From Bacteroides sp. (GTDB taxonomy: Bacteria > Bacteroidota > Bacteroidia > Bacteroidales > Bacteroidaceae), in assembly GCA_020861095.1 (NCBI GenBank), contig JAJBTC010000147.1:1-64000 (forward strand): 64,000 nt of DNA. Reading direction: 5' to 3'. Positions 16,606 through 25,131 of this stretch are shown one piece after another. How positions within the stretch are numbered: position 1 is the stretch's first letter; each line of letters opens with the position of its first letter. The notes under the pieces were generated by a model. That model was not told the origin of the DNA and made no database searches. It saw only the letters and a program-made list of their open reading frames with translations. The translations under genes and the position numbers were made by a program.

Positions 16606-19600
16606 TTATTCTAATTTTCTCATGCAGCGTATAGGCAAACCTGCTGAACGGTTTCGTTCAAGTCCGGGATGAGCGTTTCCGTCACTTAGAAATTCGAACC
16701 GGATGCCACTTGTAGAACCACCAGTAACAATATTACCTGTCCAGTAATTACCAAGTGATCCGACTTGTTCTAAGGCAAAATTAGTTCCTGTGATTTGTCC
16801 CGCTGCAGGCCAGTAGCCTAAAGATATATTGCTATCTTCGCTACTTACCAGGTATGTATTGGTATTTGAATCAAAAGAAACGGATGAGAACAGGTCGTAC
16901 CATGCGATATTACCCCCTAAATCACCTGGTACTACTCTCCATCCTTCCGGACATGGATCATAAACTGCTTTTTTGCCATCTTCCAACGTTTCACCGTCGT
17001 TCCAGAATCTTCTCATTACTCTATTCTCTATGGCTTGGTAATCATTTGTATACCAACAGCCCCAGTTTGTAATATATGTGGTTGGGTTTTGAATAGACAT
17101 TTCCAGGTTGTTATCTCCGGAGCCATATCCTTGATTACCGGTAGCTTGGGTGGTTATAGAGGTGATAGTCCCATTTTCATCATAGATAGTAGCAAAACTA
17201 TTACTATTAATTCCTGACGCTGAAGGAAATGGATCTTTTCGTCCCCATTGGTAGTAAAATCCTAATGCTTTTTGTGATCCTGGCGTTTCATCGAGTGCTC
17301 CCAGATTACGGTCAAGGAACTGATAACTCCGATAAGTATAACGGTCATTATTATCATTATCCGGATGGAAATCCGTCACCCAGATGTGCCAGCTCCAGAG
17401 TATGGTCCCTGCTGTATTGGTCACTGCAACTACTGCGTTTCCACTCACATTTCCGGAGGTCACATGCAGCATCGCATCCGGTCCTTTACCATCCACACTG
17501 ATCGCGGCTACACATCCGTTTGGTGACAGTCCGCCCGGTTGGTCGGTCCAGATGAATGTAGCATTAAGTTCCATACCGTCTGTAATTCGTATGTTCCCAT
17601 CGGCATTGGCTTGTTCCACCGGAATAAATAGAGTATATCCTTCCGGATCTACCAGGTAGCAGTTGGCAAGGCCTACCACCCGTGTATTTTCTCCGCTGTT
17701 GGAGCTACCGGCCAGGATGGTTACCTCCTGTGTCACGGCAGGTCCGAAATCTCCTGTCAGCTGGAAACGGAAGGTTGCGGTTGTATTGGCTATGTCACTT
17801 TCTTTCAGTGTAAATGCGAAATGGCGTTCGGCTACACTCCGGACGCCCGAGGTCTCGTAGGCAGTCACCACCTGATCGGGATCGTCTATGATCTCTGCTG
17901 TCCAGTCGGCATTGGTGCGTATGAGAAAGGAATGGCTGTGTCCATCCAGATCATAGTTTTCCTGGGTTTCTGCCAGTAATTCGTAACTTACCTGACGCAC
18001 CAGTACCGTGGCACTCACCGGGGTAGATCCTCCCGTTGTAAAATAGAGCCTGGAAGTGCGTTCCTCGAACGGGATCGTTCCTGTGATGGCTGCAGGTTGT
18101 AAAGAGAAGATGTGACTGCCTCCGGTCATGGTAGCGGAAGCGGGGTCATCTCCCAGGGAGAAATCGATGGCTTCGGTACCCGCGATCCCGCTGCCTGTGG
18201 CAGGCATACAGTCGTTGTCAGTAGGTTTCCAGGTGACCTGAAGTGTCTGCTGAACCGGAGAAAGAGCATCGAACCAGAGGGTCTCTACCGGATTGCCGTT
18301 CGCGTCTGTTACCTGAATGCTGACTTCTCCCGCGAGCGATTGTACCACTTTCAGCGGTAAAGTCAGGTTGCCTGCCACCAGATGGATATATCCGATACGC
18401 TCCGCTCCGCTGTTGTTGGTGGTTACCGCGAAAGTAAGTGGATCGTGCTCATTGATGCCTGTAAATTGGTGCGAATCTATACTGAGCCATTCTTCGTAGG
18501 CTTCTTCCACCGAAGGGATCCATCCATCCGGGTAATTGGTCGTTACGGTAAGGGTAGTGAGCGAGGACTCCCGGTCTTTTTCAAACAGGCTGCTGCTGAC
18601 ACCCAGCATATACTGACCGTTCCATACCACATCGTTGATGACACCTTCCGACCATACGATGATGTCTGTGATCAGGTTGTAAGGTCCGGTACGGAAGGCT
18701 TCGTCTTCATCGTCGTATCCGGGTCCTCCTACGTAATTGATGTTGATCTGATAAATGTGGTTGCGCAATATATCCAATCGGTTTTGCAGCGGTTCTTCTG
18801 AGCCGGGTACCCTGAAGTCGATCCTGTACCAGGTAGGTGTATCGGTATTCTTCTCTTCTCCGGGTTTGGTGTAATATCCTTCGATCAGCAGGCAGGTGGC
18901 TTCGGGTATATCCGCCTCTTCGTTGGCAGCCTCTCCGATGTAAATTTCCCCACTGAGTCCGCTGCTCCTTTCCGTACCTGTCAACGCGTATACAAGGGGA
19001 GGGTCTATCCGTGCGTCGGATACGATCGTGGGCGAGGTTACTTTCTGGTTCTGGATGCTGAATCCGGATCCCGGTCCGGGAACAGCGGCATGTGTGGTAT
19101 GTGCGTTATAGACTTTGATGCGGCTGATCTCAAATCCGGGGATCTCACTGCCTTCCCCTAACTGAAGCGATACGTCTATGCGGGCCAGGGCGCGCAACAT
19201 AGAGATGTTCCCTCCGAAACTCTGTAACGTGGTCGAACGGTTGATGATGGCGTGTTCCGTTGTTTCTCCCCACATCGGGATCAGGCGTTTGTGATCACTC
19301 CCTGTGGGCCAGGACGCATCCTGAGAGAAGGTGATGGCAGCAAGTACCTGCTCTTTGGCATCTCCCTCCTGAATGGTTTCTAAAGCAGCATCCACTTCGT
19401 CGCGCAGGTTGGCAAGCATCACCAGCCGGTAGCTTTCCGTTGCCTCGCTTTTTTTGAGAGACACCATGAACTTTACATAATTGTCTTCGGTAGTGGGCTG
19501 ACTGCTGTTGTGGGTACGGTAGGCAAAAGTCTCCGTAGTGCCTTCCACCCGGAAAACCAGTACGTCGATCTTTTCTATGGCACCTTCGTCTTCCGTACTC

Positions 19601-19806
19601 ATGGCCCGGGTCACAGGCTTATTTACCGAAGGGATCTCGATGCTCAGCTTCAGACTGATCTCGTCTTCTGTTTCCAGAGTGGGTATATCTACCAACGGAT
19701 CGTTGGTACATCCTGTAAAATACAGACCCGGCAGTAGCATAAATATGACTGCCAGGAGGAGATAGTTGAAACAAATGGTTTGTTTTCCGGATGTGTGATA
19801 AGGCAT
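16606..19806 (-). CDS. Large fimbrial-operon lipoprotein with C-terminal FISUMP domain
   Basis: A predicted exported lipoprotein of 1066 aa: the N-terminal hydrophobic stretch ends in LLPGLYFTGCTND, a lipobox-like site. About residues 40-400 resemble fimbrial anchor/tip subunits (KPVTRAMSTEDEGAIEKIDVLVF, SIQVTDANGN further on), then come several beta-sandwich repeats. The C-terminal 200 residues are a FISUMP domain (QFLDRNLGALDETPGSQKALG, YYQWGRKDPFP, YDPCPEGWRVV, GLPIRCMRK). ATG at 19806 is chosen because the upstream extension lacks signal character. It is last in a three-gene fimbrial operon and may be an accessory or tip component; that role is inferred from context. Confidence 0.8.
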   Translation of the reverse strand: MPYHTSGKQTICFNYLLLAVIFMLLPGLYFTGCTNDPLVDIPTLETEDEISLKLSIEIPSVNKPVTRAMSTEDEGAIEKIDVLVFRVEGTTETFAYRTHNSSQPTTEDNYVKFMVSLKKSEATESYRLVMLANLRDEVDAALETIQEGDAKEQVLAAITFSQDASWPTGSDHKRLIPMWGETTEHAIINRSTTLQSFGGNISMLRALARIDVSLQLGEGSEIPGFEISRIKVYNAHTTHAAVPGPGSGFSIQNQKVTSPTIVSDARIDPPLVYALTGTERSSGLSGEIYIGEAANEEADIPEATCLLIEGYYTKPGEEKNTDTPTWYRIDFRVPGSEEPLQNRLDILRNHIYQININYVGGPGYDDEDEAFRTGPYNLITDIIVWSEGVINDVVWNGQYMLGVSSSLFEKDRESSLTTLTVTTNYPDGWIPSVEEAYEEWLSIDSHQFTGINEHDPLTFAVTTNNSGAERIGYIHLVAGNLTLPLKVVQSLAGEVSIQVTDANGNPVETLWFDALSPVQQTLQVTWKPTDNDCMPATGSGIAGTEAIDFSLGDDPASATMTGGSHIFSLQPAAITGTIPFEERTSRLYFTTGGSTPVSATVLVRQVSYELLAETQENYDLDGHSHSFLIRTNADWTAEIIDDPDQVVTAYETSGVRSVAERHFAFTLKESDIANTTATFRFQLTGDFGPAVTQEVTILAGSSNSGENTRVVGLANCYLVDPEGYTLFIPVEQANADGNIRITDGMELNATFIWTDQPGGLSPNGCVAAISVDGKGPDAMLHVTSGNVSGNAVVAVTNTAGTILWSWHIWVTDFHPDNDNNDRYTYRSYQFLDRNLGALDETPGSQKALGFYYQWGRKDPFPSASGINSNSFATIYDENGTITSITTQATGNQGYGSGDNNLEMSIQNPTTYITNWGCWYTNDYQAIENRVMRRFWNDGETLEDGKKAVYDPCPEGWRVVPGDLGGNIAWYDLFSSVSFDSNTNTYLVSSEDSNISLGYWPAAGQITGTNFALEQVGSLGNYWTGNIVTGGSTSGIRFEFLSDGNAHPGLERNRSAGLPIRCMRKLE

Positions 19807-19914
19807 GGCTGATTCTTTTTTCGATGTATAGATTACTGAATAATGTACGGAAGTCGGATCATATACCGGCATTGTCGTAAATAATAGGGTCCCAGTTATT
19901 GATCCGGATACTCA

Positions 19915-20832
19915 TTAAAATATAGTGTCCTCCTTCTGCTTTTTTACTGTTATTCGGATCGTAAATTCATCTTCCGTGTCCAGGTACTCCTTAAAATCCG
20001 GTCCTCCGTAATTCTCTTTGATGAGCGCGGGAACGGAAGTATGGATAAGGGGGCTTTCGTAGCCGGGTTGTATGGAGGTGAGCATCAGATCTCCCTCCTC
20101 CGCAATGTGCTGAACAATAAAATTCGCGGCAGGCCATTGCCCCGTGTCAGTATCTGTTGTCAGGGTAAATTCCGGCAGGTAGGTCAGGTGGATCGAACCG
20201 GTCAGCGAACTGTCGTACGCGTAGCATCCGTTGGTCCCGTGCATCATTACGGAGACAAGGTCCCAGGCTTCTTGTCCTGCCTCTGTCTCCAATCCCTGGA
20301 TCACTACATTCACCTGATTGGTTTTTTTGCGCATATCCACCTCCGCCCGGGTCACGCTTTCTGCATCGTATCCGAAAACCACCATTCCGTGGAAGAGATG
20401 TTCCGTCTGCCAGTCTACCCGTCCATCCGGGGCATGGTTCAGTGCAACTGCCAGTTCGCTCAGGTGGGTTGCCTGTTCTATCTGATAATCTTCCGAATCG
20501 GTATTTCCCCATGCGATGGCGGTATACGTGCCGGAGGGCAGTTCCAGAGAGAAGGAGTTGTTCTCATCCAGTTCACTTACCGGGATTGCTCTGGTAAGGT
20601 AAAGTGCTTCGTTCCCGTCAAAAACATACAGGTCCAGGTGCCTGATCTCCTGCCGCAACCGATCTGTCTGGTACTTGTTACGGTCGTAGCGGAAACGCAG
20701 GATAACCGCAGGTGTTTCCGGTTCAGGGATCGGTTCCGGGTCCGGACAGTCTGCATGCTCTTTCATACAGGCAGAGAGACCCAGGTTTACACAGCACACA
20801 AAAAGGAAAATTTTTCGCAGGAATGTCAGCAT
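19915..20832 (-). CDS. FimB/Mfa2-family fimbrial anchor lipoprotein
   Basis: The 305-aa protein has a lipoprotein signal peptide (MLTFLRKIFLFVCCVNLGLSAC) and the family's typical start of the first beta-sandwich (VILRFRYDRN, then IRHLDLYVFDGNEALYL), with a PSGTYTAIAWGN segment about residue 105. Mfa2/FimB proteins anchor and cap the minor or major fimbriae of Porphyromonas and relatives in the outer membrane. Start M27 of the longer frame (20832) is preferred because it gives the clean signal peptide. It lies 87 bp downstream of the fimbrillin gene and 108 bp before the FISUMP lipoprotein. Confidence 0.88.
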   Translation of the reverse strand: MLTFLRKIFLFVCCVNLGLSACMKEHADCPDPEPIPEPETPAVILRFRYDRNKYQTDRLRQEIRHLDLYVFDGNEALYLTRAIPVSELDENNSFSLELPSGTYTAIAWGNTDSEDYQIEQATHLSELAVALNHAPDGRVDWQTEHLFHGMVVFGYDAESVTRAEVDMRKKTNQVNVVIQGLETEAGQEAWDLVSVMMHGTNGCYAYDSSLTGSIHLTYLPEFTLTTDTDTGQWPAANFIVQHIAEEGDLMLTSIQPGYESPLIHTSVPALIKENYGGPDFKEYLDTEDEFTIRITVKKQKEDTIF

Positions 20833-20919
20833 AGTAGATAGACAAATATGAATGTACATATTTACCTGTGTGGCTCCACAGCAGGAGGCACACAGGTAAA
20901 CAGAGAACATAGACAGGAA

Positions 20920-22261
20920 TTAAATACCCTGTTCGTCACTGATCTCCGTCCAGTTGGTCACGGAAATAGTTACTCCGATGCTTACCTGGTTGTCGAGCGG
21001 AACTTCCGGATCAATGGCTTCGTCCGGATCGGGTACCCCTGCACCGGCTACGGAGTTGATGGTTACTTTGTAATAGCTGTTACGTTTTACTGTATATTTA
21101 TTTTCATTGCCGCTGTTTGGATTGCGTAACCAGACAGGATAATAACATACGCCATCCACAAATTCCACTGCTTCCTGATCGGCTCCGACCAGATTATCTA
21201 CCGGTTTAGTGGCATAATATCCCGGATCATAATATCTTTTCCCATCCTTCAGGGTAGCGATGCGCCAGAAAGTGACCGCTCCTGTAGGAGAAGTAGGATT
21301 GGTTCCGCTTGCATCCAGGAGTTGTGAAGGTATAAAGGTTCCCCGGATCATGGCTACAGTCGCGTTCCCTTCCTTGGGAATGAAATTGCTGTTTTCCATA
21401 CAATAGGTCCATGTACGTTCTGTATCAGACATTCCCGGTAAGATCGCAGGCTGATAATCGTCCAGAGGGTCCTGGAAGTTATTGGGGTCTACCCAGTTTT
21501 CGCTATAGAAGGGAGTGATCAGCGCCGGGCCGTTGTAGCGTTCTACTACATAAAAAGAGGTAGGGTTGTTGTCTACCAGGTATTTTACATCAGTCAGCTG
21601 GCCGTCTTGCTGGGTTTCCGGATCAAAGGCAACCGATACTTTAGATACGGCTCTTACGAGTTCCAGATCAAACTGGTTGATCGACGCATCCTGCAGGTCG
21701 TCCGGATCTATGGCCCAGATCTCCATAAATCCGTCTTTGCTGGTCATAAAAAATCCTCTCGACTCCTGTGCCAATTGCTCATCGGAGCCATCGGTTTCGT
21801 TGAAAAAGTCAACGCCGGTCAGCACATCCAGATCGTATTTGAGTATCTCTTCAGAGAAGTCGTCGATAGAGATGCCTTCGGTGGCGTAAGAGAGGTAAGT
21901 TCTGGGAACATTGGCGACTGCAAAAATATAATGTCTTCCTACAGACACTTCGAACTGGAACGAATGACTACTGTTAAGGAACCCCCCCTTGACGTACCGC
22001 ATCTGCGTTGTCATAGGCTTCCAGGAGTTTCTGGTTATTAAAAATGAAAACCGCTACATTGGTCAGACGTTTCTCGTGGGTTGTGGCCGTATTGCCCGGA
22101 AAGGTCACTGCCCGGCTGTATGTGTCGCCGAAGTCCACATGTATAGTTACGGGTACTTTGGTCTCTTCTTCGGGTACAGTGGGGGTATCTTCTTTCTCAT
22201 TGGAACATGCAAAAAGAAATACTGCTGTCAGTGCAGCCATACATACGTGTTTCAGATTCAT
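20920..22261 (-). pseudogene. Major fimbrillin (Mfa1/FimA-like), frameshifted at a G7 tract
   Basis: 22261-21974 encodes the lipoprotein signal (MNLKHVCMAALTAVFLFACSNE) and the first beta strands to ADAVRQGGVP and stop. The overlapping frame from 22014 to 20920 encodes the rest, including the C-terminal PVWLRNPNSGNENKYTVKR and NQVSIGVTISVTNWTE typical of Mfa1-type shaft subunits. Removing one G from the G7 tract (C7 at 21982-21988 on the plus strand) fuses them as VRQGGFLNSSHSFQF, a 446-aa protein of normal fimbrillin length. As written, the subunit would be a 95-aa fragment. It is the first gene of the fimbrial operon. Slipped-strand phase variation and base-calling error are both possible. 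Confidence 0.85.
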
Positions 22262-22408
22262 TTTTTTAGAATTTTAATAGTTTTTATTTTTGTGTCTTTT
22301 TGTTTCCTGTTAACAATGTAATGTGAGTTGTGTGTCTGTACAAAACCCTTTGTATCTTTACGTATGAATAGTTATACCATGTATAGGATCGATTTTGTTT
22401 AGCGGCGA

Positions 22409-22416
22409 CAAATATA
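22409..22416 (-). promoter_or_regulatory. Candidate -7 box (TATATTTG) of the fimbrial operon
   Basis: The minus strand reads TATATTTG, about 150 bp upstream of the fimbrillin ATG. No -33 TTTG at the expected spacing. The rest of 22262-22656 is AT-rich and shows no gene. Confidence 0.35.
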
Positions 22417-22656
22417 TAAAATATTCCTGATAGTCTCTCTTTTTATCTAATTTTATTCTTTAGATTTTTATTTTAACATATTTAATAGAGCGGCGGCGAA
22501 TTCCGGATCGTGAGGAAGATAAAAGTTAATAGCAAAAAAATATGCTTATCCGATGGGTAAGTGTGTATATTGGATAGTTATGGAAGGAGGTCAGAAAGCG
22601 AGAGGGATATGGCAGGAATGTGTCAGAATTTGTATGTCCGTAGGTATAGTAGTAAC

Positions 22657-22689
22657 AAAAAAAGGAACTTTGAAAAAGTTCCTTTTTTT
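22657..22689. terminator. Bidirectional terminator downstream of rplS
   Basis: AAAAAAAGGAACTTT, loop, AAAGTTCCTTTTTTT: a hairpin with A and T tracts on both sides, ending 23 bp after the rplS stop on the minus strand. Confidence 0.85.
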
Positions 22690-22711
22690 ATTTTTTCCGC
22701 GTTTGCAGTCT

Positions 22712-23068
22712 TTATTTGTTGGCAAAGCGTTTTTCTTTGATCCTTGCTTTTTTACCGGTAAGAGCGCGCAGATAGTACAATTTGGCACGACGTACTTTAC
22801 CGATCTTGTTCACTTCAATCTTATCGATGGCAGGTGACTCCAGCGGGAAGATTCTTTCTACACCTACAGTACCCGACATTTTACGTACGGTGAAACGTTT
22901 TTTATCTCCGTGACCGGCAATTTTGATAACAACACCACGGTACAGCTGTACACGTTCTTTGTTACCTTCAATAATACGGTATGCAACGGTAACAGTGTCA
23001 CCGGCCTTGAACTGAGGATGTTGTTTGCCGGTAGCAAATGCTTCTTCTGCAATTTTGATTAAATCCAT
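22712..23068 (-). CDS. rplS: 50S ribosomal protein L19
   Basis: The 118-aa basic protein shows the bL19 signatures: [52 protein letters not shown] and [20 protein letters not shown] (cut here into parts). L19 sits at the 30S-50S interface of the ribosome. The length matches the family. The start [11 protein letters not shown] is the usual one. The gene stands alone, with a terminator 23 bp downstream; it is not in the rpsP-rimM-trmD-rplS order known from other phyla, at least not within this window. Confidence 0.98.
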   Translation of the reverse strand: MDLIKIAEEAFATGKQHPQFKAGDTVTVAYRIIEGNKERVQLYRGVVIKIAGHGDKKRFTVRKMSGTVGVERIFPLESPAIDKIEVNKIGKVRRAKLYYLRALTGKKARIKEKRFANK

Positions 23069-23215
23069 TGTTGTTTCGATTAAATTGATTTAGTATCTAC
23101 GCAACGTAACAAGTAACTCTTCTTTGACAGCGGTTGCGCGAAAGCGGTGCAAAGTAACGAAATATTTTCCGGACAGCCAAATGTTTTTGTAATATCTCCT
23201 TCCGTTTCAGCTCCG

Positions 23216-23223
23216 TATCTTTG
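23216..23223 (+). promoter_or_regulatory. -7 promoter box (TATCTTTG) before the 5'-nucleotidase pair
   Basis: Exact TAnnTTTG. A second match, TATATTTG, is at 23286-23293, closer to the ATG at 23324, so two start points are possible. Confidence 0.4.
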
Positions 23224-23323
23224 GTGAAAAAGAAAATCAAATCTTAAACATCCGTTATCGGTTAGGTAAAACAAAGCGAAAAGAGTATATTTGTGGCAAT
23301 GAAAATAAAATCTGAATATACCT

Positions 23324-24118
23324 ATGATTTTACGTTATAGAGAGATGTTCCCGGTAGTTGTACTGGGACTTTTGTTGACCCTGGGTGGTTGTCGCACTAC
23401 ACGCAGCATGCCCGGTGAGGTACAGGCACAGGCCATACAGGTGACAGGGAGCCGCGTGGAGATGAACGCGGACTGGGACCGTGACCCGGACCCTGTGACC
23501 GCCGCTATACTGGCTCCTTACAAAGCGGTGGTAGATAGTATCATGACCCCGGTTGTAGGGCGCAGTGCTATGGATATGAGTGCGGGCAGACCCGAAAGTC
23601 TGCTTTCCAACTTAGTGGCGGATGTTTTCCGGCAATCTGCTGTTCCTTACCTGGGGCGTCCGGCCGATCTGGCTGTGGTGAATATGGGCGGGCTTCGCAA
23701 TAGCCTGAGTGCCGGCGACATTACGTATGGAACGATCTATGAGATCCTGCCTTTCGAGAATTCGCTCTGTCTATTGATCCTGAAAGGGAGTACGCTGAAA
23801 CAGTTGATGGAAAATATTGCTGTAGCCGGTGGAGAAGGGATCAGTAATGCCCGTCTGGTGATCACGCGTGACGGGAAATTGGTGAGTGCCACGGTGGGTG
23901 GAGAAGAGATCCAGGACGAACGACGCTATGTGGTGGCTACCTTAGATTACTTAGCCGAAGGCAATGATAAACTGTCTGCTTTCCGTCAGTCGGAAGAACG
24001 TCTCTGTCCGGAAGGTGCCACGATCCGTGATATATTCCTGGAATATGTACGGGATCAGGCCGGGAAAGGGCTGGAGGTGACTTCCCGGATAGATGGACGG
24101 ATCACGATCCATGAATAA
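23324..24118 (+). CDS. 5'-nucleotidase C-terminal domain lipoprotein
   Basis: The 264-aa protein has a lipoprotein signal (FPVVVLGLLLTLGGC) and consists only of the substrate-binding domain normally found at the C-terminus of UshA-type 5'-nucleotidases: SLLSNLVADVFRQSA, LAVVNMGGLRNSLSAGDITYG, YEILPFENSLCLLILKG, and YVVATLDYLAEGNDKLSAF. On its own it has no metal site. The next gene, 36 bp downstream, encodes the missing metallophosphatase half, so the two presumably assemble to hydrolyse nucleotides outside the cytoplasm. The order (C-terminal part first) is reversed relative to the one-chain enzyme. Confidence 0.9.
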   Translation: MILRYREMFPVVVLGLLLTLGGCRTTRSMPGEVQAQAIQVTGSRVEMNADWDRDPDPVTAAILAPYKAVVDSIMTPVVGRSAMDMSAGRPESLLSNLVADVFRQSAVPYLGRPADLAVVNMGGLRNSLSAGDITYGTIYEILPFENSLCLLILKGSTLKQLMENIAVAGGEGISNARLVITRDGKLVSATVGGEEIQDERRYVVATLDYLAEGNDKLSAFRQSEERLCPEGATIRDIFLEYVRDQAGKGLEVTSRIDGRITIHE

Positions 24119-24154
24119 GTATACACTCTACATAGAAGTTGAAAAAGAAAATAT

Positions 24155-25015
24155 ATGAATCGGAGAATATATACATTCGTTTTGTCTGCCTGTATGGCTT
24201 TCTGCCTGTTGTTCCCTCAGACTGTCTGTGCGCAACGGGAACTTATCATTCTGCATACCAATGACTCGCATAGCCGTATAGAGCCCGTGGAGGTGAATTC
24301 GGCCGATATCCGTTCGGCAGGTAGAGGAGGATACGTGAGACGTGCCACCTATATCAACCGGATGCGTGCGGAACATCCCGACCTGCTTTTGTTTGATAGT
24401 GGGGATTTCTCTCAGGGTACTCCTTATTATAATCTGTTCAAAGGGGATGTGGAGGTGAAATTGATGAATGCCATGAAGTACGATGCCGTGACCATCGGTA
24501 ATCATGAGTTTGACTTCGGCATGGACAACCTGGCCCGTCTGTACCGTATGGCGGAATTTCCGGTTGTGTGCTCCAATTACGAAATGACGGGAACCGTATT
24601 GGAAGGACTCGTAAAGCCTTACTTAGTATTGGAACGTAACGGGATAAAGATCGGCGTGCTGGGACTGGGGGTAAAGCTCCGGGGAATGGTGGCGGATGAG
24701 AATTGCGAAGGAGTGATCTATCACGACCCGGTGACTGTGGCCAATGAGATTGCCGGTCTTCTGAAAAACCAGGAGGGGTGTGACATTGTTATTTGTCTGT
24801 CCCACCTCGGGCATAAGTCTTCCCGGACAAATCCCGACTCGGACCAGGTACTGGCTGTGCAGTCCCGGAATATTGACATCATTATCGGAGGCCATTCGCA
24901 TACCTATCTGGAAAGTCCCGAACCTTACACCAATGCCGATGGGAAAGAGGTGTTGGTGACTCAGATGGGGAAGAACTCCATCTATGTAGGGCGTTTGGAT
25001 GTGTTGCTGCCCTGA
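24155..25015 (+). CDS. 5'-nucleotidase metallophosphatase domain protein
   Basis: The 286-aa protein has an N-terminal signal peptide ending near QTVCAQ. It carries the dinuclear metal motifs of the calcineurin-like phosphoesterases: IILHTNDSHSRIEP (about residues 30-43), LLFDSGDFSQGTPYY, TIGNHEFDFG (about 112-121), ICLSHLG and IIGGHSHTYLE. It ends where a UshA-type enzyme would continue into the C-terminal domain, which is encoded by the gene upstream. Together they form a split, exported 5'-nucleotidase; the same split is known in Bacteroidales. Confidence 0.92.
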   Translation: MNRRIYTFVLSACMAFCLLFPQTVCAQRELIILHTNDSHSRIEPVEVNSADIRSAGRGGYVRRATYINRMRAEHPDLLLFDSGDFSQGTPYYNLFKGDVEVKLMNAMKYDAVTIGNHEFDFGMDNLARLYRMAEFPVVCSNYEMTGTVLEGLVKPYLVLERNGIKIGVLGLGVKLRGMVADENCEGVIYHDPVTVANEIAGLLKNQEGCDIVICLSHLGHKSSRTNPDSDQVLAVQSRNIDIIIGGHSHTYLESPEPYTNADGKEVLVTQMGKNSIYVGRLDVLLP

Positions 25016-25131
25016 TCCGTGAATTGAACCACAGATAGACCGTACCGGCTGCGGAAGATCGGTATCCGTGTTTTTAATTACGGATCCTCTGTCATGTCGC
25101 AGGTGCGATGATATAGAAAATAAACAAAACC

